Positions 1 through 7,951 of a stretch of DNA of 35,117 nt are shown here, piece by piece (within the stretch, counting starts at the first letter, position 1; the number at the start of each line of letters is the position of its first letter). Location: the NCBI GenBank assembly GCA_025057795.1, contig JANXEP010000035.1, positions 1 through 35,117 on the forward strand. Reading direction: 5' to 3'. The notes under the pieces are model-generated. The model did no database searches. It saw only the letters and a list, made by a program, of their open reading frames with translations, and was not told the DNA's origin. This stretch comes from Candidatus Bathyarchaeota archaeon. GTDB lineage: Archaea > Thermoproteota > Bathyarchaeia > Bathyarchaeales > UBA233. A program made the position numbers and the translations under genes.

Positions 1-141
1 TGGCGGTATGCCGCCCATGACGCAGGTGTGCCCCTCCAAAAGCCTCTTCGCCTTCCTTATATCCGTCTTCTCAAACAAGCCTATACCCCAACCCTTAGGC
101 AACTCGAGAAGCTTCTCCAAATGCGCATCATGACGCCCCTC
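1..141. repeat. 141-bp exact inverted copy of the other contig end (left arm)
   Basis: Bases 1-141 are the exact reverse complement of 34977-35117. The first mismatch is at base 142. Both arms lie in the same frame of paralogous URO-D-family genes. The match stops abruptly and the two genes are visibly diverged just inside it. A repeat of exactly 141 bp at both ends fits two paths entering the same node of a de Bruijn assembly with k=141. Confidence 0.95.
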
Positions 142-1053
142 AAAGGCAACCTGACATTTGATTCCCCTTTTATTCCACTCCACTATGGTCGTCTTTAAGT
201 AAGGCCAATAGAACTCGTTATAGAGTTTCGGTGAAAGGTATTCATTTAGATGAAGTGGCATAAGCACAAATTTGGTGGATTTGAAAGTTATGCTTCTCTC
301 AAGCATGGGTTTTTCCATTAACACATCACATGCCAGTTTAACCTTCTCCGGTACTTTACGCAAGTCAAGTAAAATGCCTGGAATAGTTCTTAAAAAGTCG
401 CCTAGAAAGTCTAATGGCACCATTGAAATCGCCATTAGAAGCGATGGGTAACCCAGTTTCGTGAGATCGTCAGTTATTGTGTCGATGTAGTTAGCGTATT
501 TGGCGCCCTCCAGACCTGCCTTTATGATTGCAGCCATTGCTTCGGGCGAGTTTGGTTTTTCAAGACTAAGGTGCGCCCTGGGAACGGCAACTTCGGCAAT
601 AAATCTTACAGGATCCTCTATGAATTTATCGTATTCTTCGGGTTTTAGAAACTCTCCGCCTATAAACTGGAAAGACCCTGTATCCGGCGACAATTCTACG
701 CCAGGCCAGCGTGTGTATTTGTCACGGAGGATGGTGTGCATTGGTCCTGTTAAAACACCAGTGAAACGGGCTATGTCTGAATATTCTCTGAGGGCAAAGC
801 CCAGAAAGGAACCAGTCCCGATCATTGTTAGGGGGGGCATATCCGTAGGGAAATCCATTGCCGTTTTTATCAAGGCTTTTCGTGCTTTCTCATAGTCAAA
901 GAAAAACTCGTATGTTGTTATGCCTGCCCACTTGGCTCTAAATCCAAAATCAAGGTTTAACTCTAGAGGAACCTTGTCTGGCTCTTTAAGGTTGACGGCT
1001 GCTTCAATACGTTTAAGTTTTTCCTCGACTAGTTCCTTAGAATTTTTTTCCAT
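1..1053 (-). CDS. URO-D-family (cobamide-dependent methyltransferase-like) protein, 3' end cut by contig edge
   Basis: Start ATG at 1053 is preceded by a strong GGTGGGGG ribosome site. The frame stays open for 351 codons to the window edge, so the C-terminus is missing. Recognisable stretches are LKEPDKVPLELN near residue 22, LTGPMHTILRDKY near 105 and FLGDFLRTIPGILLD near 205. They fit the uroporphyrinogen decarboxylase superfamily, which in archaea mostly comprises MtaA/MtbA-like methylcobamide:CoM methyltransferases and relatives rather than haem enzymes. The zinc-type His-x-Cys of MtaA is not visible; the equivalent place reads GRHDAH. A cysteine occurs in HTCVMGGIPP at the cut end. The gene is a paralogue of the one at 34071, and their last 141 nt are identical. 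No corrinoid protein is adjacent, so the substrate is unknown. The family call is firm; a methyl-transfer role is inference. Confidence 0.85.
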   Translation of the reverse strand, partial: MEKNSKELVEEKLKRIEAAVNLKEPDKVPLELNLDFGFRAKWAGITTYEFFFDYEKARKALIKTAMDFPTDMPPLTMIGTGSFLGFALREYSDIARFTGVLTGPMHTILRDKYTRWPGVELSPDTGSFQFIGGEFLKPEEYDKFIEDPVRFIAEVAVPRAHLSLEKPNSPEAMAAIIKAGLEGAKYANYIDTITDDLTKLGYPSLLMAISMVPLDFLGDFLRTIPGILLDLRKVPEKVKLACDVLMEKPMLERSITFKSTKFVLMPLHLNEYLSPKLYNEFYWPYLKTTIVEWNKRGIKCQVAFEGRHDAHLEKLLELPKGWGIGLFEKTDIRKAKRLLEGHTCVMGGIPP

Positions 1054-1103
1054 TCCCCCACCTGCATTTAATGCTGGTGCTTATGGGTTTTATCCTTTTC
1101 TGG

Positions 1104-1121
1104 TGAGAAGCATATATATAC
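1104..1121 (-). promoter_or_regulatory. TATA-like promoter of the left URO-D-family gene
   Basis: On the minus strand the sequence reads cgtatatatatgc, about 55-60 nt ahead of the ATG at 1053. This leaves a leader of roughly 30 nt that carries the GGTGGGGG ribosome site. The rest of the 380-bp gap (1054-1433) shows nothing recognisable apart from the permease promoter at 1403-1413. Confidence 0.5.
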
Positions 1122-1402
1122 GTTTGTTTTTAAATTTTTCTACGTGTTTTAAAATCGATTTTAAAGAATTTTAGAATTTAAAAATAATGTTTAGCGCATT
1201 CTCGAAACTGATGAATCCCCAAAGTTTAGCTGGATACAACATAATATGAGAAAAGGTTGAAAGTCACGCCTTTATCTAACTGCAGATTTAGCTTCTTACT
1301 ACGGCACTGTTTAGTTATGCCAAGGAATAGAGTACCTTGTGAGATGAAAAAACCCTGTATTTTATATTAACCTTTTGATTTCAGTGTGTGATGGGCAGCA
1401 AA

Positions 1403-1413
1403 CTTTATATTTG
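1403..1413 (+). promoter_or_regulatory. TATA box of the peptide permease operon
   Basis: ctttatatttg is centred about 26 nt ahead of the ATG at 1434. That is the archaeal TATA-to-start spacing, so a leaderless transcript is likely. No ribosome site is visible in front of the ATG. Confidence 0.55.
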
Positions 1414-1433
1414 TAGAAGTCGAAATCAGTCAT

Positions 1434-2420
1434 ATGATTGGCTACCTCATAAAGAGACTCATCCAGTACATAGTAGTGTTTTTTATAATCCTAGTAGTGG
1501 TTTTTTCAATTCCCCGAATGATGCCGGGCAATCCGGCCGATTATCTTATAAGCACAACAATAACTGTGGGAGAAACGAGTGAAATACTAAGAGAGCAGCT
1601 GATCGCAAGGTTTGGTTTAAATAGGTCAACTTCTGAACAGTTCATTTTATTCGTGCAGAACACTTTAACTGGTTATTTGGGTGTATCTTGGAGATACTTT
1701 CCAAAAGAAGTATCCACGTTAATAATGGAAAGGCTTCCATGGACAATGTTGATACTAATTTTATCCAGAGTCATATCAATCATTTTGGGATATTTTGTGG
1801 GAGTTATAGCTGCATGGAGACGCGGAGGCAAGCTGGATGTTGTATTGCAGGTTATGGGCTTATCGTCCATGGCTCTTCCGAGTTTTTGGATAGGCTTAAT
1901 CTTACTGATGGCCTTCGCTTTCTACATTCCTGTGTTTCCTTTGGGAGGTGCTGTGACGCAAGGAGCGCTGTTCAATAGCTTCTGGGATTTTGCCTACGAC
2001 GCCTTATATCATGCTGCTTTGCCTGTTGCAACGCTTTCTATAGTTACGTTTTTCTGGGATTCCCTTGTTATGAGGAATACGATGTTAGAGGTTTTAGGAG
2101 AAGATTTCATCTTGACTGCGGAAGCTAAAGGACTCGGCGAGAGAATAGTGATGTTTAGGCACGCGGCTCGGAACGCTATGCTTCCCTTCATTACTGGAGT
2201 TCTAATGAGTTTTGGTTTGCTAGTTACGGGGGCTATATTCGTCGAGACGGCTTTTTCATATCCGGGAATAGGTATGCTCTTGACAGAAAGCATATTCTCT
2301 CGGGATTTCCCCACAGCTCAAGGAATACTAATCCTCATAACGCTAATCTTTATAGTGTCCAACTTCCTTGCAGATTTAATTTACACATGGCTTGATCCAC
2401 GTGTAAGATTAACTAGGTGA
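1434..2420 (+). CDS. ABC transporter permease, oligopeptide/dipeptide type (DppB/OppB family)
   Basis: This 328-residue membrane protein is one of the two channel-forming permeases of a peptide/nickel/oligosaccharide-type importer (BPD_transp_1, family 5). The first transmembrane helix is at residues 9-29, following MIGYLIKRLIQYI. At least five further hydrophobic segments follow. The cytoplasmic EAA loop that docks the ATPase is at about residues 223-250 (ILTAEAKGLGERI then RHAARNAMLP). Length and the typical C-terminus (DLIYTWLDPRVRL) match DppB proteins. The ATG at 1434 lies at leaderless distance from a TATA box. Its stop overlaps the GTG of the next permease by 4 nt, implying translational coupling. 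No ATPase gene is present in the window, so the ATPases must be encoded elsewhere. The transported substrate cannot be read from sequence. Confidence 0.95.
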   Translation: MIGYLIKRLIQYIVVFFIILVVVFSIPRMMPGNPADYLISTTITVGETSEILREQLIARFGLNRSTSEQFILFVQNTLTGYLGVSWRYFPKEVSTLIMERLPWTMLILILSRVISIILGYFVGVIAAWRRGGKLDVVLQVMGLSSMALPSFWIGLILLMAFAFYIPVFPLGGAVTQGALFNSFWDFAYDALYHAALPVATLSIVTFFWDSLVMRNTMLEVLGEDFILTAEAKGLGERIVMFRHAARNAMLPFITGVLMSFGLLVTGAIFVETAFSYPGIGMLLTESIFSRDFPTAQGILILITLIFIVSNFLADLIYTWLDPRVRLTR

Positions 2421-3286
2421 GGGCAAGGATTATGCTGAAAAGCATCGCCGGTACGTGGAAACAGTTTAAAAGAAGCAAATTGGGCGTTGTCGGCTTAGTT
2501 ATAACTATCATCTTTGCATTCATGGCGATAGCAGCTCCTTTCATAGCTCCCTATGACCCTCGTGCCTCCTTTCTAGCACCTATGTTTTCTCCACCGAGTT
2601 CCAAGCATTTGCTGGGAACAGATGATGTTGGCAGAGACATATTCTCTCAAATAGTTTACGGGTCGCGTATCTCCATAATGGTGGGACTCTTAGCTGCGGC
2701 TGTTGGAACGATTTTGGGGACAGTCATCGGGCTATTTGCAGGATATTATGGAAACATACTGGACGACATTCTTATGCGGGTGACAGACATATTTTTAATC
2801 ATACCTTTCATACCCTTGGCGATATTATTTGCGCTTTACATGGGCCCGAACATATGGATTATAATACTGCTCTTCGGTTTTCTCGGATGGCCCCCCACAG
2901 CAAGACAGATCCGCGCTCAAATATTATCTTTGAAGGAGGCTCCCTTCGTTGAGGCGGCTCGCGCCCTAGGCGCCAGCAACATGCGCATAATATTTAGGCA
3001 TCTCCTACCCAACGTTACGGGGCTGATAATAGCAAATGTAGTTTCAAGGGCAGTCTTTGCAATACTGGCTGAAGCCGGACTCGCCTTTATAGGGGCCTCT
3101 GATCCTAGAAACATCAGCTGGGGTATGATGATATTTTATGCGCAGAGAAGCGGAGCAATGTTATATGGAGCTTGGTGGACAATTGTCCCTGCGGGCTTCT
3201 GCATAGCCCTTTTGGCTTGCGGGTTTGCTTTCCTTGGCCATGGAATAACGGTTGTTCTTAACCCTAGGCTAAGGGGCCGCGCGTAG
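2417..3286 (+). CDS. ABC transporter permease, oligopeptide/dipeptide type (DppC/OppC family)
   Basis: This is the second permease, 289 residues from the GTG at 2417. The GTG overlaps the previous stop as GTGA. An ATG at 2432 (giving MLKSIAGTWKQFKRSKLG), with ggtgag 10-16 nt ahead of it, is an equally plausible start. An N-terminal transmembrane helix (residues 23-43) is followed by the DppC-specific segment LLGTDDVGRDIFSQIVYGSR, then the permease domain. The EAA loop is at about residues 174-200 (PFVEAARALGASN, RHLLPN). The C-terminus NPRLRGR is typical of the family. It pairs with the DppB-type protein to form a heterodimeric pore and is followed by a binding protein gene with its own promoter. 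Confidence 0.95.
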   Translation: MRARIMLKSIAGTWKQFKRSKLGVVGLVITIIFAFMAIAAPFIAPYDPRASFLAPMFSPPSSKHLLGTDDVGRDIFSQIVYGSRISIMVGLLAAAVGTILGTVIGLFAGYYGNILDDILMRVTDIFLIIPFIPLAILFALYMGPNIWIIILLFGFLGWPPTARQIRAQILSLKEAPFVEAARALGASNMRIIFRHLLPNVTGLIIANVVSRAVFAILAEAGLAFIGASDPRNISWGMMIFYAQRSGAMLYGAWWTIVPAGFCIALLACGFAFLGHGITVVLNPRLRGRA

Positions 3287-3350
3287 AAACCTCAGTCTGA
3301 ATTTTAAACGTGCAAGATGAGAAGAGACTGTTAATTCGCTATTTATGGCA

Positions 3351-3384
3351 AGATTTAAATATAAAATTCCTTTAAAATTCCTTT
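3351..3384 (+). promoter_or_regulatory. TATA box and tandem 11-bp repeat ahead of binding-protein gene
   Basis: An AT-rich TATA element (atttaaatataaaa, 3353-3366) is followed and partly overlapped by two back-to-back copies of aaaattccttt (3363-3373 and 3374-3384), where transcription should begin. The coding ATG at 3409 has a gaggg ribosome site. The separate promoter suggests the binding protein can be made in excess of the permeases. Confidence 0.5.
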
Positions 3385-3408
3385 AGAAAAAAAGTCTGAG
3401 GGAAAATC

Positions 3409-5361
3409 ATGAATAGCAAAGCCGTGACAAAATACTTTTTGGTGTTCCTTCTGGTGTCTGCAATACTTGCTGCGTCAATAGCTCCCAGTGCACGTGCGGA
3501 AGCGAAAATACTGCGGATAGCAAATGACTGCCAAGTGGGTTCATTTAATCCGTTACAGTCAGGGCGTGACATCTGTCAAGCTGTATGGTTCGGAGGTTTG
3601 TTATACGAGCCATTAATGTTAACTTTGTTTAATGGTAGTTTGGTGCCTTGGCTGGCTGAGCGTTGGGAAATCCTTGACGACGGCAAACGATACGTTTTCC
3701 ACATAGACAAAAGAGCCCGATGGAGCGACGGCACACCCGTAACCGCGAAGGATGTAGAATTATGGTGGAACCTAACACTGACATACTCTCCCCCTGCGGC
3801 ATTACGGGGTGTGCTTGAGACGGTTAGGGCTGTGGACACTTACACCGTCGAGTTCATTACCACTCAGCCATGGGCAAGATGGTACTCGGAGTTTGGTGGA
3901 AGCATTGCAGTGCCATCACACATATGGGGTAAACTTGAGGACCCATTAAGCTACGACTTTGTAAATGATCCAAGCAAGCATGTTACGTCGGGAGCATTCA
4001 TATATGACTCATTTAAAGCGGGTGAATGGTGGTACTTCAGAAAAAGATCTGACTACTGGAAAACTGAGAACATGCCAAAGATAGATGGTATACTGATAAG
4101 GTTTGTTAGTGACTTCGCGTTATATCCGCTTCTCCTCGAGAAAGGGGAAGTTGATATAGCGCTGCCCTACCCATTCTATCTGCTGGCACAGGTAGTGGGA
4201 AAGAAGAATATAGCCGTCTGGAAATTCCCGGTTCCAGTAGCCACTGAAGTTTTAGGCGTCAACACTAGACTTTACCCACTTAACATCAAAGAGGTTAGAC
4301 AGGCTATAGACTTGGCCATAGACAAGGTTAGCATAGCTGAAAACTACTTTATGGGCTATGGCATGCCTGGCGATAGATGCTTACTTAACATGAAGGCGTA
4401 TCCCGAATTTAATGTTCCAGAGGCTGTTTGGCCAGGTCTAGGCAAGAAACATGAAGACAATGTTGCTGAGGCTAACCGCATCCTCGACGGGCTTGGCTTT
4501 ACGAGAGGTCCAGACGGGATAAGGGTAACACCCAACGGAACACGATTAAGCTTTGAATACATAGTGCAAATGGCCCCCCTAACAGTTGCACGACTTAGGG
4601 TGGCAGAATACATTTGTGACAACCTGAAGAAAATCGGAATCGAAACAAGTTACCGTCCATTGGCGATAATGGACTACTTCATGACAGCATTCCTCGCTGC
4701 GGAGAAAAAGTGGGGCTTCGCCCACGGAACGTACGGCGAATATCCCGAGGCATGGTACAACCAAGTTTACTCTTACCTGCTACCATATGTGGGTCTGCCC
4801 CAAGTGCGCGCTACAGGCTTTGACGAGACCGAACCTGAAATCGCTAACCAGATCAGCGAACTCTCCCGAAGCGCCCTAAGAAGGCTAAACTACGCCGACC
4901 TAGTGGAGGATGTCAAACAAATTATCAGAATATACAAGGACTACATACCTACAATCTGTATAGCATACTATCCTCTATGGATATGGGTGTATAGAACAGA
5001 CATACTGACCAACTGGAACCCTGAGCATGCGACCAAATGGGGTGCCTTTGGATACCCGCAGCCCATGAGACCCCTAGTAGCCCACGAGCTTACCCCGGTT
5101 GGCTGGGTGCCGCCAACCCCGACGCCTACGCCTAAACCCACGGCTACGCCCACTCCTGTTGGGCCTACCCCAACGCCTACTCCTACTCCCGTTAGACCCA
5201 CACCGACACCTACGCCTGTTGTTACGCCCACACCAACACCTACACCTGCGCCCGCAGGACTACCCACAGAACAAATAGTCCTCATAGCTGTCGTGGTCAT
5301 TATAGTAATTGCGGCAATAGCCTACTTCGCAGTTAGGTCTAGGAAGAAAGCAGGAACATAA
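3409..5361 (+). CDS. ABC transporter substrate-binding protein, family 5, with Pro-Thr stalk and C-terminal membrane anchor
   Basis: This 650-residue extracytoplasmic binding protein serves a peptide/oligosaccharide-type importer. A signal peptide covers residues 1-30 (hydrophobic FLVFLLVSAILAASIA, then ARAEA). The SBP_bac_5 domain spans about 35-560, with family hallmarks GSLVPWLAERWEI, RARWSDGTPVTAKDVE and KEVRQAIDLAIDK. A low-complexity stalk of Pro-Thr dipeptides spans about 565-617. One transmembrane helix lies at about 622-642, then a basic tail RSRKKAGT. This layout anchors the domain outside the cell on a rigid spacer, as is common in archaea lacking lipoprotein anchoring. It lies directly downstream of the two permeases. 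It is a close paralogue of the protein at 18554, sharing long identical segments near residues 75-100. The ligand is unknown. Confidence 0.95.
   Translation: MNSKAVTKYFLVFLLVSAILAASIAPSARAEAKILRIANDCQVGSFNPLQSGRDICQAVWFGGLLYEPLMLTLFNGSLVPWLAERWEILDDGKRYVFHIDKRARWSDGTPVTAKDVELWWNLTLTYSPPAALRGVLETVRAVDTYTVEFITTQPWARWYSEFGGSIAVPSHIWGKLEDPLSYDFVNDPSKHVTSGAFIYDSFKAGEWWYFRKRSDYWKTENMPKIDGILIRFVSDFALYPLLLEKGEVDIALPYPFYLLAQVVGKKNIAVWKFPVPVATEVLGVNTRLYPLNIKEVRQAIDLAIDKVSIAENYFMGYGMPGDRCLLNMKAYPEFNVPEAVWPGLGKKHEDNVAEANRILDGLGFTRGPDGIRVTPNGTRLSFEYIVQMAPLTVARLRVAEYICDNLKKIGIETSYRPLAIMDYFMTAFLAAEKKWGFAHGTYGEYPEAWYNQVYSYLLPYVGLPQVRATGFDETEPEIANQISELSRSALRRLNYADLVEDVKQIIRIYKDYIPTICIAYYPLWIWVYRTDILTNWNPEHATKWGAFGYPQPMRPLVAHELTPVGWVPPTPTPTPKPTATPTPVGPTPTPTPTPVRPTPTPTPVVTPTPTPTPAPAGLPTEQIVLIAVVVIIVIAAIAYFAVRSRKKAGT
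5113..5256 (+). repeat. Low-complexity tract encoding Pro-Thr stalk
   Basis: Imperfect tandem repeats of acgcct/acaccc-type hexamers encode the (Pro-Thr)n linker of the binding protein. The same tract read backwards gives a long artificial Gly-Val reading frame. A similar tract occurs in inverted orientation at 18661-18789, so the two are potential recombination and mis-assembly points. Confidence 0.8.
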
Positions 5362-5373
5362 ACCTAAAACCCA

Positions 5374-5402
5374 TTTTACCCTCTTTTTCCATTTTTATTC
5401 TA
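5374..5402 (+). terminator. T-rich probable terminator after the transporter operon
   Basis: Several T-runs (cattttaccctctttttcc, then atttttattc) lie just after the stop at 5361 in otherwise gene-free DNA. Archaeal RNA polymerase can terminate on T-tracts without a hairpin. No strong stem is visible. Confidence 0.4.
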
Positions 5403-5561
5403 TCTGTTCAATCTGTTTATTGTCTATCGTTTTGTGTGGATTTTAGCGTGTCTTTGAAGTTTTCCGGAGAAAAGTTGAAGAAACACTAAAAATGATTAAA
5501 ATCTGAATATTCCGAGAATAGGAGTAGGACAAAAAGCTGAAACCTATTTTTAGAGCAACTC

Positions 5562-6380
5562 TTATATTTTTATGTCAAATATTTTTGCTGCATTTTTGCT
5601 AAATATGAGTTCTTTTTCTTCCTCAGAGAACACTTCTGTTAAAAGCAACTGAATAAGGTCGTATGATATTGTTGCCATGCCCCCTAGATCACCGCCAAAA
5701 ACTATCCTTTTAGCTCCAATGGTCTTTACAGCGGGCAACATGTTTTCGTCCTTGAACCACAAAGCCGTATCCACATACAAGTTGCCAAACACTTTACATA
5801 GAGGTATATGCTGCCCGAAATGCAGAAAACCTGTGCTCATGGGATGACCACTTATAAAAGTTAAGTTTGGAAACATTTCAAGGGGCCTCCATAGCCTCCA
5901 CGGTTCTTCCAGACTTCCATCCGTATGAACGAGGACCACGGCTTTATGGTATTTTGACAATGCCTCGTAGACTTTCATGAACAGTGGTTCGTCGATGGCG
6001 TGTCCCTGATATAAGGGGTGAAGCATAACCCCTTTCAACGCCAGATCTCCCATAATTCTGTGGACTTCTTCGACAGCCTTATCGCCAATGTATGGGTTCA
6101 CGATTCCCAAACCGCAGGGAAATCGGTCGGGATATTTTTCCAAAGCCTCAACTATGTAGTCATTTTGTCTCATGACGTCTTTGTAGCCGTTTAAAAGCGA
6201 GTGCCCCACGATGGGTGAAATAATCGCTTTTTCGATACCGTTCAAGTCCATTTTTTTAATGACCTCTTCAGGGGTTATTTTTCTTCCGCCCAACCCGAGG
6301 GTTTCACCGATATGCTCGTGCACGTCAATGATAAACAATTCCTTTTTTAACTTATCAAAAACTTCATCTTTTATCCTCAT
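5562..6380 (-). CDS. Amidohydrolase-related TIM-barrel metal-dependent hydrolase (Amidohydro_2 family)
   Basis: From the ATG at 6380 the protein has 272 residues. This start lies about 30 nt from a minus-strand TATA-like actttaaatg. An in-frame ATG at 6413 would add 11 residues but lies inside that element. Metal-site motifs of the superfamily are visible: DVHEHIG with H21 and H23, VLVHTDGS with H152, SGHP with H179, and FGGDLGG with D231. Length and motif order fit Amidohydro_2 proteins, a group that includes non-oxidative decarboxylases (gamma-resorcylate and ACMSD type) and lactone hydrolases. The family does not fix the reaction. It is divergent from the flavin/Fe-S operon at 6483, so it could act on the same substrate, but that is inference. 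Confidence 0.85.
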   Translation of the reverse strand: MRIKDEVFDKLKKELFIIDVHEHIGETLGLGGRKITPEEVIKKMDLNGIEKAIISPIVGHSLLNGYKDVMRQNDYIVEALEKYPDRFPCGLGIVNPYIGDKAVEEVHRIMGDLALKGVMLHPLYQGHAIDEPLFMKVYEALSKYHKAVVLVHTDGSLEEPWRLWRPLEMFPNLTFISGHPMSTGFLHFGQHIPLCKVFGNLYVDTALWFKDENMLPAVKTIGAKRIVFGGDLGGMATISYDLIQLLLTEVFSEEEKELIFSKNAAKIFDIKI

Positions 6381-6454
6381 TTTGACACCGATGTTACTGA
6401 ACCTTAAGCGCATTTAAAGTTTTTCTAAGGGCTCTGCAAACGTTGGCGAAAAAT

Positions 6455-6464
6455 CTTATAAATA
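6455..6464 (+). promoter_or_regulatory. TATA box of the FAD oxidase/Fe-S operon
   Basis: cttataaata is centred about 24 nt ahead of the ATG at 6483. This spacing implies a leaderless mRNA and supports that start over an internal ATG at 6516. Confidence 0.6.
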
Positions 6465-6482
6465 GGGTATTGTCTAGAAACG

Positions 6483-7940
6483 ATGCAAAACAGACTCTAT
6501 TTTATAGTGATTAGTATGGTGATTGAAGAACTCAAAGCCTCCGGCTGCGAGGTTAGCTCTGAGCCAGCAATTCTTAAAAAATATTCATGTGATTTTTGCA
6601 TTTGGGCAGAACCAAGCAAGCCTACTTGTGTGGTTTGGGCTAGAAACACTGAAGGGGTTCAACGTGTAGTGAAAATAGCGAACAAGTACAACGAGCCCAT
6701 AATACCAGTCAGCTCTGGCATACACTTTTATGGTGCAACAATACCTGACAGCGGCGGGATAATAGTTGACTTAAGCAAACTGAATAAATTTGTGGTTGAC
6801 AGGCGTAACAAGTGTGTGGCTATTGAGCCCGGTGTAAGGTGGGGACCTCTCCAGGAAGAGTTAAAGAAGTATGGCTTAAGGGTCCCAAATCCGCTTCTCC
6901 CTCACCCTGAAAGTTCAGTGTTAACTAGCATTCTAGAACGAGAGCCACCCTTAATTTGGAAGTTTGAGTATAAGGAGCAGATATGCTCCCTTGAAATAGT
7001 TCTGCCTAACGGCGAACTATTTAGAACAGGCTCCGCAAGTGTTACAAAGCCTAGCTTCATTAAGGTAGATAAGGTTGTGCCATATGGTCCGGGGCTTAAC
7101 TGGCACTGGCTGTTTCAAGGCGCCCAAGGAACACTTGGAATAGTAACTTGGATGAACATTAGAGCCGAAATTCTTCCATCCCTTCAGAAGGTCCTTTTCG
7201 TCCCCTCTTCTGATATAGAAGACATTGTTGAAATCATATACAAAATTGGCATGTTGATGGTTGGCTATGAATGTTTCATCCTAAACGACCTTAACCTGGC
7301 GTTAATCTTGGAAGATTCGCTTAAAGATCTTCAGAGTTTCAGAAAGCAGCTTCCCCGATGGGTCCTCATACTTAACTTGGGGGCTATGCGCAGGTTTCCG
7401 GAGGAAAAAATTATGTACGAAGAGGAAGCTTTAAGAGACCTTGGCGTAGATTTTGCACCAACATTATGCGGCTCATTAGACTGGGCAAGTAGGCTATCCG
7501 AACTCCTAAGCAAGCCGTGGGAAACGGAGCCTTACTGGAAGTTTCGTTATAAAGGAGGATGCCAGAGCATCTTTTTCATCTCGTCTTTAAGCTCCGTCAA
7601 AAAATACCTTTATCTCCTATTTGATCTCGCTGCTTATTATGGTTACTCGGTAGAAAACATTGGAGTTTACGTGCAGCCTCTGGAGTATGGAAGGGCGGCA
7701 TATTGCGATTTTAGCTTCCATTATGACCCGGACGACCCTGAGAAAGTCAAGCTGAAACAGCTTATATCCAACGCGTGTATGTTACTTGCAAAGAATGGAG
7801 CATTTTTTAACAGACCATATGGACCCATGGCTGAAGCAGCATACGGGATGAACGCCTCCTACAGTTATCTGTTGAGGAAAGTCAAGGATATTTTTGATGT
7901 TCAAGGCATTATGAACCCTGGTAAGTTATGCTTTAGGTAG
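6483..7940 (+). CDS. FAD-binding oxidoreductase (GlcD / vanillyl-alcohol-oxidase superfamily), first of pair
   Basis: This 485-residue flavoprotein is likely to oxidise a 2-hydroxy acid or an alcohol/phenolic side chain and pass electrons to the Fe-S subunit encoded next. The FAD_binding_4 (PCMH) domain occupies about residues 30-230: CVVWARNTEGVQRVVKIAN, then the phosphate-loop region PVSSGIHFYGATIPDSGG, DLSKLNK, and QGTLGIVTW near 218-227. A substrate cap follows, and the C-terminus NPGKLCFR matches the NPG-K ending of GlcD-like enzymes. The pyrophosphate loop lacks the usual run of glycines, so it may be a variant or regulatory subunit. Start 6483 is supported by a TATA box 24 nt upstream. 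The next gene begins 11 nt after its stop. Family firm, substrate unknown. Confidence 0.88.
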   Translation: MQNRLYFIVISMVIEELKASGCEVSSEPAILKKYSCDFCIWAEPSKPTCVVWARNTEGVQRVVKIANKYNEPIIPVSSGIHFYGATIPDSGGIIVDLSKLNKFVVDRRNKCVAIEPGVRWGPLQEELKKYGLRVPNPLLPHPESSVLTSILEREPPLIWKFEYKEQICSLEIVLPNGELFRTGSASVTKPSFIKVDKVVPYGPGLNWHWLFQGAQGTLGIVTWMNIRAEILPSLQKVLFVPSSDIEDIVEIIYKIGMLMVGYECFILNDLNLALILEDSLKDLQSFRKQLPRWVLILNLGAMRRFPEEKIMYEEEALRDLGVDFAPTLCGSLDWASRLSELLSKPWETEPYWKFRYKGGCQSIFFISSLSSVKKYLYLLFDLAAYYGYSVENIGVYVQPLEYGRAAYCDFSFHYDPDDPEKVKLKQLISNACMLLAKNGAFFNRPYGPMAEAAYGMNASYSYLLRKVKDIFDVQGIMNPGKLCFR

Positions 7941-7951
7941 GTGACGGTAGT

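Noticed and set aside
4968..5300. Gly-Val-rich reading frame on the minus strand
   Set aside because: It is the reverse reading of the Pro-Thr stalk repeats; the plus-strand gene is intact. The same applies to the plus-strand frame at 18609-18815.
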